Shown here: one piece after another, positions 8,326 through 16,932 of the stretch
Layout of the letters: each line of letters begins with the position of its first letter
Position numbering within the stretch: position 1 is the stretch's first letter
Source: a bacterium
Lineage (GTDB): Bacteria; Patescibacteriota; Dojkabacteria; JAKAPS01; JAJZLI01
Direction: 5' to 3'
DNA length: 40,924 bases
Assembly: GCA_021803645.1 (NCBI GenBank)
Contig: JAJZLI010000032.1
Location: forward strand, 1 to 40,924
Program-made: the position numbers and the translations under genes
The notes under the pieces: generated by a model
Told to the model about the DNA's origin: nothing
Databases searched by the model: none
What the model saw: the letters and a program-made list of their open reading frames with translations, nothing else

Positions 8326-9944
8326 TCAATATTAAAAAAAATATTACTAAAATGCTCCCATTAACTGTTTTAGAGACATATAAGTTTGTAAAAATAAACG
8401 ATGTATATTATATAACCTTTACTTTTTATGATTTTCCATCAGAGATAATTCCTTTTTGCCTTTTGGATTTTGTATTTTCAGGGGGTAATGTGCTGTGTTC
8501 CCAAATTATTAACCCTCTTGATAAATCTTCTGTCTTAAATGCTATTAAACATAGGGTAGCTGCATTAAGTGCTAAGCGTCATTCTGATTTTACAAAAGGA
8601 AAATTGAGGGATTCATCTTTAGATATGGAAATTGCAAAATTAGAAGACTTCACATACTCATTAATTTCTGGCAATTCAAAGGGTTTTTTAATGGTAACAT
8701 ACATCACATTATTTGGTAAAAATTTAAATAAGTTGAGGGTATTATCTAAAAATATGCAAATGCTTGCAGAGTCAAAGGGATTTATTTTATACCAATTAGA
8801 TTTGAATCACGTAGCTGGTTTTCTTTATTCTTTTCCTATTACCACATATTCTAAATTTCCTGGCATGGTATATGAATCTAAATCCTTGTCTGCTTTAAAT
8901 TTCTTATCTGTTGGGAATCAATGTGACTATGAAGGAATATTATATGGAGAAAATGTCTTATCTAAATCCTTATGCATTTTGGATATTTTTAAGCTTGAAA
9001 ATTATAATAGTGTAATTTTTGCAAAATCTGGAGCTGGGAAGAGTTTTCTTGCAAAGACGACTATTGTTAGAATGATTTCAAAAGGGATTAAGGTAATTGT
9101 TATTGATCCTGAAGGAGAATATGTGAAACTTTGTAAGTCTTTGAATGGGAAGTTGGTAAAATTTGCAAATAAAAATAAGGGTTTGAATAATTACACTATT
9201 AATCCACTAGATTTATCACAAGATGAAAGTATTGAAGATAAGATATCTTTTATAGAAGGTTTTTTGAAGAAGTATAGTTCCAGATTTGATAAAAATGTTT
9301 TAGATAAAGCATTATTGAAACTTTTCAGAGAAGTAAGTTCTCCGACTTTCCTTGATTTATACAATATTTTGAAAGAGTTTAAGAATATTATGGCTGATGA
9401 GATTTTTCCTATTGCTAAAGGTTCCCTATCACATTTATATTCTAAGAGGACTAATGTAAATATAAATAAAGAAGATAATCTAATTGTTTTTGATATTTCT
9501 GATTTGGTGGATGATAATATCCCATTAATGATGTATGTAATTTTAAATTATCTTTGGAAGTTAAAGGATCCTTCTGTGAAAAGGCAGATATTTATTGATG
9601 AGGCTCATAGGCTATTTGATAATTTCGAACTTTTAAACAATTTAAAATCCCTTACAAAAAGGGCAAGAAAGTACAATATGGGTTTTTGTTATATTACACA
9701 GGATATTGGTGATGTTATTGATACTGATAAGGGTAGATCTATTCTTGCTAATACTTCTTTGAAGATTTTATTAAAACAGGATAAGGTTAATTTTGATAAA
9801 CTATCTCAGGCATTGTCACTTTCATCTGAAGAACTGGGAATTTTGACTAATTTACCAATAGGTTCTTCTTTGATGCTTTATAACGATACACATGTTCGTA
9901 TCAGGCATTTTGCCTTTGAATTTGAAAGAAATTTTTTTATTTAA
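8322..9944 (+). CDS. VirB4/TraC-type conjugative transfer ATPase, copy 2
   Basis: A 540-residue P-loop ATPase, about 125 residues shorter than copy 1 and lacking its N-terminal extension and Asn-rich tail. Walker A is AKSGAGKS starting at Ala234; Walker B is QIFIDEAHRLF with Asp426/Glu427. FCYITQDIGDVIDTDKGRSI corresponds to the SQDVDDFLSNDYGK block of copy 1. Both ATPases share the Ala-for-Gly first P-loop residue and the preceding NYNSVIF / NANSVVF strand, so they are paralogues. The 3' end overlaps the convergent sortase gene by 4 nt, leaving no room for an intrinsic terminator. Confidence 0.9.
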   Translation: MINIKKNITKMLPLTVLETYKFVKINDVYYITFTFYDFPSEIIPFCLLDFVFSGGNVLCSQIINPLDKSSVLNAIKHRVAALSAKRHSDFTKGKLRDSSLDMEIAKLEDFTYSLISGNSKGFLMVTYITLFGKNLNKLRVLSKNMQMLAESKGFILYQLDLNHVAGFLYSFPITTYSKFPGMVYESKSLSALNFLSVGNQCDYEGILYGENVLSKSLCILDIFKLENYNSVIFAKSGAGKSFLAKTTIVRMISKGIKVIVIDPEGEYVKLCKSLNGKLVKFANKNKGLNNYTINPLDLSQDESIEDKISFIEGFLKKYSSRFDKNVLDKALLKLFREVSSPTFLDLYNILKEFKNIMADEIFPIAKGSLSHLYSKRTNVNINKEDNLIVFDISDLVDDNIPLMMYVILNYLWKLKDPSVKRQIFIDEAHRLFDNFELLNNLKSLTKRARKYNMGFCYITQDIGDVIDTDKGRSILANTSLKILLKQDKVNFDKLSQALSLSSEELGILTNLPIGSSLMLYNDTHVRIRHFAFEFERNFFI

Positions 9945-10690
9945 GATTCTGAAATTTGTACAGCTTTTACTATATACCTTTGTGTTCCTATTCCTGGAGG
10001 TATACATGTCATAAGAGTTAAATATTTTTTACCTGGAGGGGATTGAAGTACTGATATATCAGTTGGAGAAACAACACTTTCTTGTATTATTGAATATTTA
10101 TAGACTATACCTTTATATTTTATATATACTAATTGTCCATTTTGTAATTTTAATATATTGGTAAATATGCCTAGGAAAGAGCTTGGATAAAGGTCTGCAA
10201 ACCATTGTGGGGCGCTGTGACCATATATATATACGTTACCTACTTCTCCAGGTAGGGCAGTTCCTTTCATTTGGGCTAGTGAACTGGTTAGTACTGTCTC
10301 ATAAGCCTTTGTATTGAATCCATCTACATTAGCTTTAACAGGGATGTTGGATAGTGATATTGCAGGAATTGATATTTGGAAAGTTCCATTATATGACTCG
10401 TTACTTTGAGAGTGTTGTGCATCGATAATCTTTTCAAAATATGCAGCGGAAGGATCGGCTTTTACTATAACACTTTTATATTTATGAAAAACAACTTTAT
10501 TTATAACATATTTTATCTCTGGGGATAATGCAATTATTATTGTGATAATACCTACAACTAATAAGAATATTGATCCATAATTAGGATGAAATCGAAATTT
10601 TTTGTAATTCACCCGTGGTGTCTTTTTTACTTTAATGGGGTATTTTTTGTTTATACTAATACCTTTTTTAACATACATGTATCGTGCCAT
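9941..10690 (-). CDS. Sortase-family transpeptidase
   Basis: A single N-terminal membrane anchor (SIFLLVVGIITIIIALSPEI) precedes a sortase fold. The catalytic His lies in VYIYGHSAP, Cys in TLMTCIPPG and Arg in GTQRYIV. Sortases cleave a C-terminal sorting signal and attach the protein to the cell surface or join pilins. I chose ATG 10690 over the upstream in-frame ATG at 10726. An extended -10 (TGCTATAAT) ends exactly 7 nt before 10690, so the mRNA would start at this ATG. No protein in the window ends in an LPXTG-like signal, so its substrate is not visible here. The gene is divergent from the GT-C-like membrane protein and convergent with virB4 copy 2. The class is not determined. Confidence 0.9.
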   Translation of the reverse strand: MARYMYVKKGISINKKYPIKVKKTPRVNYKKFRFHPNYGSIFLLVVGIITIIIALSPEIKYVINKVVFHKYKSVIVKADPSAAYFEKIIDAQHSQSNESYNGTFQISIPAISLSNIPVKANVDGFNTKAYETVLTSSLAQMKGTALPGEVGNVYIYGHSAPQWFADLYPSSFLGIFTNILKLQNGQLVYIKYKGIVYKYSIIQESVVSPTDISVLQSPPGKKYLTLMTCIPPGIGTQRYIVKAVQISES

Positions 10691-10697
10691 GATAATT

Positions 10698-10706
10698 ATT
10701 ATAGCA
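10698..10706 (-). promoter_or_regulatory. Extended -10 promoter of the sortase gene
   Basis: On the minus strand the sequence is TGCTATAAT, a perfect extended -10. Seven nucleotides separate it from ATG 10690, so the transcript should be leaderless. It overlaps the region where the divergent promoter would need its -35. Confidence 0.7.
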
Positions 10707-10714
10707 TTCACATG

Positions 10715-10723
10715 TGTTATAAT
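10715..10723 (+). promoter_or_regulatory. Extended -10 promoter of the GT-C-like membrane protein gene
   Basis: TGTTATAAT lies on the plus strand, 14 nt before ATG 10738. The predicted leader is about 7 nt. It is only 8 bp from the divergent sortase -10 box. Confidence 0.68.
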
Positions 10724-10737
10724 CATTCAATCAGATT

Positions 10738-12282
10738 ATGATCCCTAATTTTTTTACAGGTAGGAAATATAAAATCTTATTAATAGTTATTTCTTTTATT
10801 CTTTCTGCATTTTTTATATATTTATATATAAAATATTCTTTCCATGTAAGTTTAAATTCTGATGTTGTTCAGGGTGCTCTTGAAGTGAGTTCCATACTTC
10901 ATGGCAATATTCTATTACATGGGTGGACACTATCTCCGGATAACTTTTTATTGTCGGATTTGCCGTTATATCTTTTTCTTGGAATATTTATAAAAAATCA
11001 AGTTTTATTATCTCATGTTGCTCCTATTATTATTTACCTTGGGCTTATTTGTGTTAGTCTTTTGATTTCACTACGTAATGTATCTCATAGAAAAATTGCT
11101 CTCCTGTCAACTTTTGCAGTAATTGGCATGCTTCCTCTCTTTACTTTTGTATCTTTCTTAGTAGGGTTTGTTCATATAGGATCTATTCTGGAGGGTTTAT
11201 GTTCTTTATACCTATTTATTAATTTCATAGATTATAAAAAAACAAAGTATTTGTTATGGTCTGGAGTTCTCTTATTAGCTGCACTATTTTCTGATCCATT
11301 TATAATTTGGATACTGCTTATTCCTTTAATTATTTTTCTCATTATTAAAATCAAAGAGAGTATAAAAAATAGGGGATTTTTAAGTATATATACATCTACC
11401 CTTATATTTATTTTATCTATATTTGTCTTATCTGAGATACTCAGATATGTCATCCCCAGGATAGCTGGATTTAGTATACAGAAATTAGCTTATCAGTTTG
11501 CAACTCTTCCAGAGATTATAGCTCATATTACTACTATTATAAATAATCTTTTGTATGTTTTTGGAGCAAATTTTTTAGGTCAGTTGCTTTTTTCTCATCA
11601 GGCATTTGAAGCTATTTTGCACTTTAGTGTTTTATGCCTAATTTTATTCTTTGCATATATGACATTAAAGGGTGGTAGTAAGAAAATGGATAGTATTAAT
11701 TACATACTTTCCATGGGTATATGTTTAGATATGGTTGCTTTTATTTTTAGTAATATTGCAGCTAATGATACTTCATCATCAAGATATCTTTTTCCTATAA
11801 TAATTTTTGGGGCAATTATTTTAGGGAGATCTATTGGTAATATTAAGCATATAAAGGGGTATGTCTATATTGTTGCATTAATAGTTTTTCTTATATTCTT
11901 TGCTGTTTTCTTCCATGATTCTTCTTTAAATCAACCAAATCTTTTAGGTTCGTCTAATGTTAAGGTAGCTAAATTTCTTGTGGCTCATAATTTAAAATAT
12001 GGATATGGTTATTATTGGAATTCTTCTATTGTTACCGTTGATTCAAATTCAAAGGTGAAGGTTCGGGCAATAGTTCCAAATGGTGATCATTTTGTACCTT
12101 ATTTTTGGATATCTTCTGGGGCATGGTATTTTCATCATTATGCAAATTTTATTGTTTATGATGAAGATAGCAGTATTTTTGGACAAATTGCTACACATGC
12201 TTTTGGTAAACCCATTAATGTATATCACCTTGGGGAGGATACAATTCTTGTTTGGAATAAGGATATAACACCATATATTTGA
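10738..12282 (+). CDS. Polytopic membrane protein, GT-C glycosyltransferase-like
   Basis: A 514-residue integral membrane protein with about ten to twelve hydrophobic segments. The first loop contains an acidic motif (NSDVVQGALEVSSILHGNIL) followed by HGWTLSPDNFLLSDLP. An acidic motif in the first extracytoplasmic loop is characteristic of GT-C enzymes that use lipid-linked sugars. The C-terminal soluble part (about residues 400-514) has aromatic-rich motifs (GYGYYWNSS, VPYFWISSGAWY). I do not recognise a specific family or substrate. It could act in surface glycan or protein glycosylation, which would suit a cell with many Ser/Thr/Asn-rich exported proteins, but that is inference. It starts a plus-strand unit ahead of dnaJ. 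Confidence 0.6.
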   Translation: MIPNFFTGRKYKILLIVISFILSAFFIYLYIKYSFHVSLNSDVVQGALEVSSILHGNILLHGWTLSPDNFLLSDLPLYLFLGIFIKNQVLLSHVAPIIIYLGLICVSLLISLRNVSHRKIALLSTFAVIGMLPLFTFVSFLVGFVHIGSILEGLCSLYLFINFIDYKKTKYLLWSGVLLLAALFSDPFIIWILLIPLIIFLIIKIKESIKNRGFLSIYTSTLIFILSIFVLSEILRYVIPRIAGFSIQKLAYQFATLPEIIAHITTIINNLLYVFGANFLGQLLFSHQAFEAILHFSVLCLILFFAYMTLKGGSKKMDSINYILSMGICLDMVAFIFSNIAANDTSSSRYLFPIIIFGAIILGRSIGNIKHIKGYVYIVALIVFLIFFAVFFHDSSLNQPNLLGSSNVKVAKFLVAHNLKYGYGYYWNSSIVTVDSNSKVKVRAIVPNGDHFVPYFWISSGAWYFHHYANFIVYDEDSSIFGQIATHAFGKPINVYHLGEDTILVWNKDITPYI

Positions 12283-12288
12283 TTTGTA

Positions 12289-12297
12289 TGTTAAAAT
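12289..12297 (+). promoter_or_regulatory. Extended -10 promoter of dnaJ
   Basis: TGTTAAAAT begins 7 nt after the stop of the preceding gene and ends 12 nt before ATG 12310. The same TGTTAAAAT box precedes the gene at 33404. Confidence 0.5.
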
Positions 12298-12309
12298 ATT
12301 TAATAGACT

Positions 12310-13404
12310 ATGAAGGATTATTATAGTATTCTTGGTGTTTCTAAAGATGCAAGTGATCAGGAGATAAAACGTGCTTTCCGAAAGCTTGCTGGAGAATATC
12401 ACCCAGATAAAAACAAATCTGCAAATGCTTCTGAAAAATTTAAAGAGATAAATGAGGCATATTCTGTACTTTCCGATTCTCAAAAAAGAAAGAATTATGA
12501 TAGATATGGAAATGCTGATTTTCAGGGATTTTCTCCTGGTGGAAGTTCTTCTTCAGGATTCTCTGGAGGTGGGGGAGATTTCTCTTCAGGTTTTGGATCT
12601 AACTTTGGGGGATTTGAAGATATTTTTTCAGATTTATTTTCTTCAGGTTTTGGAAATTTCACAGGGCAGGGTCAAAGAGAAACTGAAGAAGAAGATTTAG
12701 ATATTAGGATTGGGATTGAGGTTGATCTGAGTCAGATTATAAATGATATTGAAACGGAAGTGTCATTTTATGTTATGTCAAAATGTAAAGTTTGCTCAGG
12801 TTCTGGATCCCGTAGTGGGAAATCACAAGTATGTTCTGTGTGTAAGGGATCTGGTCATGTAAGAAAAGTAACCCAAAGTTTTTTTGGTAATATAGCTATT
12901 GATAGTATTTGTTCTAATTGTAAAGGTAAGGGTCGTATTATTACTGATAAATGTAGTAGCTGTTCTGGATCAGGAAGAGTACGCACATTGAAGAAAATGG
13001 CAATAAAGATCCCTCGTGGAGTTGAAGATAATACTACTCTTCGTTTTCGAGGAGAAGGCGCTATAGGGGAAAATAACTCATCTTCAGGAGATTTATTTAT
13101 TACTGTGCATATTAGGAATAATACTGACTATAAAAGAGATGGTAACGATTTGGAAACTTCAGTATCAATTGATATTCCAACCGCTGTTTTAGGGGGAGTT
13201 ATTCCTATAAAAACCTTATATGGAAGTGTCAATTTGAAAATTCCAGAGGGTACTTCATATGGAGATAGATTTGTCATAAAATCTATGGGGCTTCCTTCAA
13301 TGCATGGTAGGTCTATTGGTAATTTATATGTTAAGGTAAAAATAGTTACTCCTAGAAAATTATCTGCTGAGGAAAGACGCCTTTATAATCTATTAAGAAA
13401 ATAG
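12310..13404 (+). CDS. dnaJ: Chaperone DnaJ (type I Hsp40)
   Basis: This 364-residue Hsp40 would stimulate DnaK and bind unfolded proteins. The J domain carries HPD in [10 protein letters not shown] Gly/Phe/Ser-rich linker (about residues 70-125) follows. Four zinc-finger repeats come next: [24 protein letters not shown] and CSSCSGSG. Two C-terminal beta-domains end with the dimerisation segment. The length matches the family. No dnaK or grpE is adjacent; they must be elsewhere. The stop overlaps the convergent uracil-DNA glycosylase gene by 12 nt. Confidence 0.97.
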   Translation: MKDYYSILGVSKDASDQEIKRAFRKLAGEYHPDKNKSANASEKFKEINEAYSVLSDSQKRKNYDRYGNADFQGFSPGGSSSSGFSGGGGDFSSGFGSNFGGFEDIFSDLFSSGFGNFTGQGQRETEEEDLDIRIGIEVDLSQIINDIETEVSFYVMSKCKVCSGSGSRSGKSQVCSVCKGSGHVRKVTQSFFGNIAIDSICSNCKGKGRIITDKCSSCSGSGRVRTLKKMAIKIPRGVEDNTTLRFRGEGAIGENNSSSGDLFITVHIRNNTDYKRDGNDLETSVSIDIPTAVLGGVIPIKTLYGSVNLKIPEGTSYGDRFVIKSMGLPSMHGRSIGNLYVKVKIVTPRKLSAEERRLYNLLRK

Positions 13405-13998
13405 ATCAAATGATCCTTGTTTGGGAGGAGATGAAGCATCTTCTTTTTGTTGTGTAGTCAGATTTTGTGAAATTGCTTCTTTTATTATTTTAAAATCATC
13501 TAAGAGTACTTTTTTCATACTGTCCCTATAAAGTCCTACTGCTGGGTGATATAGTGGTATTATTTTTATCTTCTTGTATGAATAAATCTTTCCATGTACT
13601 TTAGATATAACGAATTCAGGGTAGAAATAGTGTAGTGAGTATCTTCCTAGGGTACATATGGCTTTTGGCTTAATAAAATCTATTTGCCTTTCAAGATACT
13701 CCTTACATGATTCTATTTCTTCCTCTTCTGGATCTCGGTTTCCTGGTGGCCTACATTTTACTATGTTTGTTATATATACATCTGTCCTTTTCATGTTTAT
13801 GCTCTCAAGCATTTTTTCCAAAAAGTTCCCAGACGCTCCACAGAAAGGTATCCCTTTCTTATCTTCATTTTCTCCAGGAGCCTCTCCTACAAACATTATA
13901 TCTGAATGTATATTTCCTTCTCCTGGAACTGCATGAGTTCGTGATTTGCACAATTTGCATTTGGTACATGATATTACCTCTTTTGATAAATCATCCAT
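13393..13998 (-). CDS. Family 4 uracil-DNA glycosylase (4Fe-4S)
   Basis: The protein removes uracil from DNA in base excision repair. Diagnostic segments are the N-terminal [10 protein letters not shown] (first cluster cysteines), [19 protein letters not shown] (uracil-binding GEAPG motif), [14 protein letters not shown] (third cysteine) and CKEYLERQ (fourth). LYHPAVG supplies the second active-site motif. At 201 residues it has the normal length. It is the last gene of a three-gene minus-strand operon, 6 nt after the Lon-like ATPase gene. Its C-terminal tail is read through the end of dnaJ on the other strand. Confidence 0.95.
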   Translation of the reverse strand: MDDLSKEVISCTKCKLCKSRTHAVPGEGNIHSDIMFVGEAPGENEDKKGIPFCGASGNFLEKMLESINMKRTDVYITNIVKCRPPGNRDPEEEEIESCKEYLERQIDFIKPKAICTLGRYSLHYFYPEFVISKVHGKIYSYKKIKIIPLYHPAVGLYRDSMKKVLLDDFKIIKEAISQNLTTQQKEDASSPPKQGSFDLFS

Positions 13999-14004
13999 AA
14001 TGTT

Positions 14005-15033
14005 TTAATATCTTTCCGGTAAATATGCTTTTAAATTTTCATTTGTGATTACTACTGAGGATGCTTCCTTTAGTAGTATTTGTTTTGCTACCTTTCTTGC
14101 AATTGCCATTATTGTTCTTTCAAGTTCTCTTATTCCTGCTTCATAACCAAGAGGTCTTATGATGTTAGCCCATACATCTTCATCAATTTTAAATAAATTC
14201 TGTTGTAACCCAGTTTCTTTATATACCTTAGGTAGTAAATATTCCTTTGCAATTACAATTTTTTCTTCATCTGTATAAGAGCTGAATCTTATTATTTCCA
14301 ATCTATCAAGTAATGCTGAGGAGATTGTTCCTAGGTTGTTTGCAGTGAGTATGAACATAGCTTTCGATAAATCTACAGGAAAATCAAGGTAATGATCCAA
14401 GAATGAGGTGTTTTGTTCAGGATCCAATATCTCAAGTAATGCTGCAAAAATACCTGATCTTAAATTTGCTTCATCTGAAATTTTATCTACTTCATCTAGT
14501 AGAATAATAGGATTTGATGTGCCTGCTCTGGCTATTGATTTTATTATGTATCCTTCTTCTGCATCTGGGTTCACTTTTGATTGTCCTCGAATTTCTAGTA
14601 CTGATGCCATTCCTCCCAGAGATATTCGTATAAATTTTCTACCTAGTGCTTCCGATATGGATTTTGACATTGTTGTTTTACCTATTCCTTGAAGACCTAC
14701 AAAACATATAATTGGAGCAGCTTGATCTCTATTTAGATTCATTATTGCTAGGTATTCTAATACCCTCTCCTTTACATTGTTTATCCCAAAATGATTTTTG
14801 TCTAGAACATATTTAGCATGTTCTAAGTCTAGGTTATCTTCAGAATATTTATTCCATGGATATTCTGAGATAACATTTATATATCTAGACAAAGTTTCAT
14901 ATTCTGATGAGTAATTTTCAAATTTAGACATTCTTTCGAGTCTTGTTATCAAAAGATCTAGCTTTTCTTTTAACTCTTCAGGTATATCTACTTCTTTTAA
15001 CTTATCTTGTAATTTTTTTATGTCTTCTGTCAT
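14005..15033 (-). CDS. Lon-like AAA+ ATPase lacking the N-terminal and protease domains
   Basis: The 342 residues align with the centre of Lon. A helical region ends in INVISEYPWNKYSEDNLDL. Walker A is GLQGIGKTT (113-121) and Walker B is LLDEVD with Asp180/Glu181. The Lon-typical LDPEQNTSFLDHYLDFPVDL block, ALLDRLEIIRFSSYTDEEK and GYEAGIRELERTIMAIARK follow. The gene then stops where the Ser-Lys protease domain would begin. The N-terminal substrate domain (about 250 residues) is also absent. In Lon the pore loop reads about TYIGALPGRI; here the equivalent is KVNPDAEEGYI, so the usual aromatic pore residue is not at its place. It is therefore likely an unfoldase or remodelling factor, or a regulator, rather than a protease. 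It is coupled to the upstream transporter by a 4-nt overlap. Confidence 0.88.
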   Translation of the reverse strand: MTEDIKKLQDKLKEVDIPEELKEKLDLLITRLERMSKFENYSSEYETLSRYINVISEYPWNKYSEDNLDLEHAKYVLDKNHFGINNVKERVLEYLAIMNLNRDQAAPIICFVGLQGIGKTTMSKSISEALGRKFIRISLGGMASVLEIRGQSKVNPDAEEGYIIKSIARAGTSNPIILLDEVDKISDEANLRSGIFAALLEILDPEQNTSFLDHYLDFPVDLSKAMFILTANNLGTISSALLDRLEIIRFSSYTDEEKIVIAKEYLLPKVYKETGLQQNLFKIDEDVWANIIRPLGYEAGIRELERTIMAIARKVAKQILLKEASSVVITNENLKAYLPERY

Positions 15034-15668
15034 ATGATCTTTCCTAATATAAATCCTAATGCTCCTGAAAGAGCTCCAATAATTAACATTTCAAATGCAC
15101 TATGTATTTTAGATTTTCCTGCAAATTTTGCTTTTGTTATTCCTATAAATATTAACGTTATTGCTGTAAGTATTATTGAAAATACAATATCTTCTCCTCT
15201 TGCAAAAATGAAATATGGTATTATTGGAATTATTGCCCCAAGGATAAATGAGCTTCCTATGAAGAGACTATCTTCAATAGGTGAGGATATTGTTACATTC
15301 TCTCCTGTTAGTCTTGAGAGTAAAAATTTTTGAGAATTTTTGTCGTAATATTTCATATCTTTTGAAATTAGATTTGCATCTTTTTGAGATATTCCTCCAT
15401 TTTCTAATGTTTTTTCTATATCTTTTTGATTTTGTATTTTGCTTTCTTGTCTTACATTTATCTCTTGTTGAGATTTAGATCCAAGGTACATACCTGCTGC
15501 CATTGATACAGCACCTCCTAATGTAGCAGAAATTGCGGCAACTACTATTAAATAATTGGTTTCTGATACAGAAGAGAGGGTTGTTGTTAACACCAAAATA
15601 GATATAAGTCCATCCTGCATACCAAAAATTATTTGTCTTGTCTGGGATAGAAATTTATTTTTCGCCAT
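15030..15668 (-). CDS. VIT1/CCC1-family iron/manganese transporter
   Basis: A 212-residue membrane protein with the VIT signature near the N-terminus: FGMQDGLISILVLTTTLSSV, then ISATLGGAVSMAAGMYLGSKSQQE. Four or five membrane segments flank a charged cytoplasmic loop (about residues 65-105, with many Glu/Lys), which in this family binds metal. Members move Fe(II) or Mn(II) out of the cytosol; the exact metal cannot be read. It is the first gene of the minus-strand operon, with a promoter at 15677-15704. It ends in an ATGA overlap with the Lon-like gene. Confidence 0.85.
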   Translation of the reverse strand: MAKNKFLSQTRQIIFGMQDGLISILVLTTTLSSVSETNYLIVVAAISATLGGAVSMAAGMYLGSKSQQEINVRQESKIQNQKDIEKTLENGGISQKDANLISKDMKYYDKNSQKFLLSRLTGENVTISSPIEDSLFIGSSFILGAIIPIIPYFIFARGEDIVFSIILTAITLIFIGITKAKFAGKSKIHSAFEMLIIGALSGALGFILGKII

Positions 15669-15676
15669 ATATCTTT

Positions 15677-15704
15677 ATTATATTTTATTGATACCACTTT
15701 TCAA
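15677..15704 (-). promoter_or_regulatory. Promoter of the VIT / Lon-like / udg operon
   Basis: On the minus strand, TTGAAA (15704-15699), a 16-bp spacer and TATAAT (15682-15677) are followed by 8 nt and ATG 15668. The transcript would start at or within 1-2 nt of the start codon. Confidence 0.7.
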
Positions 15705-15737
15705 GGAGTGTATCAATTTCTAATTTCTTTATTTATA

Positions 15738-15767
15738 TGATATACTTCTTGCATTAATTGATATACT
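15738..15767 (+). promoter_or_regulatory. Tandem extended -10 boxes of nusA
   Basis: The nonamer TGATATACT occurs twice, at 15738-15746 and 15759-15767, exactly 21 bp apart. The second ends 6 nt before ATG 15774, so it gives a leaderless mRNA. The first would give a leader of roughly 20 nt. Confidence 0.68.
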
Positions 15768-15773
15768 AAATAT

Positions 15774-16814
15774 ATGGCTGTTCAATCAGATTTCTTACTT
15801 GCTATCAGACAAATTGCCTCCGAGAGAGGGATTGATGCTGAAGAGGTTATTACTGCTGTTTCTGAGGCAATTGTTGCTGCATATAGAAGGGATTTTGATC
15901 CAGATAAAGATGCAGAAATTACTGCAAAAATTAATGATGATAATGGATCGTTTTCTATTTTCGTTAATGGAAAGGAGGAAAAGATTCCTAGAGAATTTGG
16001 AAGGATTGCATCTCAGACTGCAAAGCAAGTAATTTTACAAAAGGTTACTGAAGCAGAAAGGGATTCTGTTATGTCTCAATTTGAAAAGAAAATTGGAACC
16101 CTTGAGATGGGAGTTGTTCAAAGGTTTGATGGTCAGAATATTATTGTTGAAATAGGGAAACTGGCTGCTATACTTCCTCCATCAGAACAGATATATGGAG
16201 AGGTGTACAGGCCTGGAATGAAAATTAAAGTTTATTTAAAAGAATTTATAGAGACTCCATTTGGTCAGAAAAGAATTGTTGTATCAAGGTCTTCAGATTT
16301 AGTTATTAAGGCTTTGTTTGAAAATGAAATTCCTGAAGTATCAAATAGTACTGTTGTTATAAAGGATATAGCTCGTGAGGCGGGTGCTAGAACTAAGGTT
16401 TCTGTAACCTCTGATGTTGCGGGTATTGATCCTATAGGTGCTTGTGTGGGTCAAAGAGGTATGAGGATAGTTGCAATGACTAATGAACTTGGATCAGAAA
16501 AAATTGATATTATTCAGTATGATGAAGATATTCAGAAATATATCCGTAATGCTTTATCTCCTGCAAAACCTTTAGATATTACTTTAGATGAGGATGAAAA
16601 AACTGCAAAAGTTACAGTTGCTTCTGACCAGTTATCTCTTGCTATAGGTAAGGATGGTCAGAATGTTAGGCTTGCAGCGAAACTTACAGGGTGGAAGATT
16701 GACATAGAAGGTGATTCTCCTGAGGAAAGTAATGAAGATAAGGATAAGGTTGAAAGTAAGGAAGAATCTACAGATAACACCTCTTTGGAGCAAAGCAATT
16801 CAACAGAAGCATAA
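15774..16814 (+). CDS. nusA: Transcription termination/antitermination factor NusA
   Basis: This RNA polymerase-binding factor modulates pausing, termination and antitermination. The N-terminal NusA domain (about residues 1-115, including ERGIDAEEVITAVSEAIVAA) is followed by an S1 domain (about 120-185). Two KH domains follow, with KH-type segments DPIGACVGQRGMRI and LAIGKDGQNVRLAAKLTGWK. The last about 35 residues are an acidic Glu/Asp/Ser tail in place of the C-terminal repeats of proteobacterial NusA. The 346-residue length is typical for short forms. It is followed by infB 118 nt downstream, the usual nusA-infB order. Confidence 0.96.
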   Translation: MAVQSDFLLAIRQIASERGIDAEEVITAVSEAIVAAYRRDFDPDKDAEITAKINDDNGSFSIFVNGKEEKIPREFGRIASQTAKQVILQKVTEAERDSVMSQFEKKIGTLEMGVVQRFDGQNIIVEIGKLAAILPPSEQIYGEVYRPGMKIKVYLKEFIETPFGQKRIVVSRSSDLVIKALFENEIPEVSNSTVVIKDIAREAGARTKVSVTSDVAGIDPIGACVGQRGMRIVAMTNELGSEKIDIIQYDEDIQKYIRNALSPAKPLDITLDEDEKTAKVTVASDQLSLAIGKDGQNVRLAAKLTGWKIDIEGDSPEESNEDKDKVESKEESTDNTSLEQSNSTEA

Positions 16815-16915
16815 CTTTTTGCTGTACTCTTTATGCAATTTTCTTTCTACGTTATGATAGATTGTTAAAATTTATTGTCTAAATAACGAATTTTTTGTTT
16901 TAGCACTTTTTTTTA

Positions 16916-16924
16916 TGATATACT
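16916..16924 (+). promoter_or_regulatory. Extended -10 promoter of infB
   Basis: TGATATACT, the same nonamer as before nusA and rnj, ends 8 nt before ATG 16933. TTGTTT at 16895-16900 may serve as the -35 (18-bp spacer). It shows that infB has its own leaderless promoter besides read-through from nusA. Confidence 0.68.
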
Positions 16925-16932
16925 CTTACTAA

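Noticed and set aside
10738..12282. Naming the polytopic protein as a specific glycosyltransferase
   Set aside because: Only the topology and an acidic first-loop motif support GT-C; no family-specific motif was recognised.
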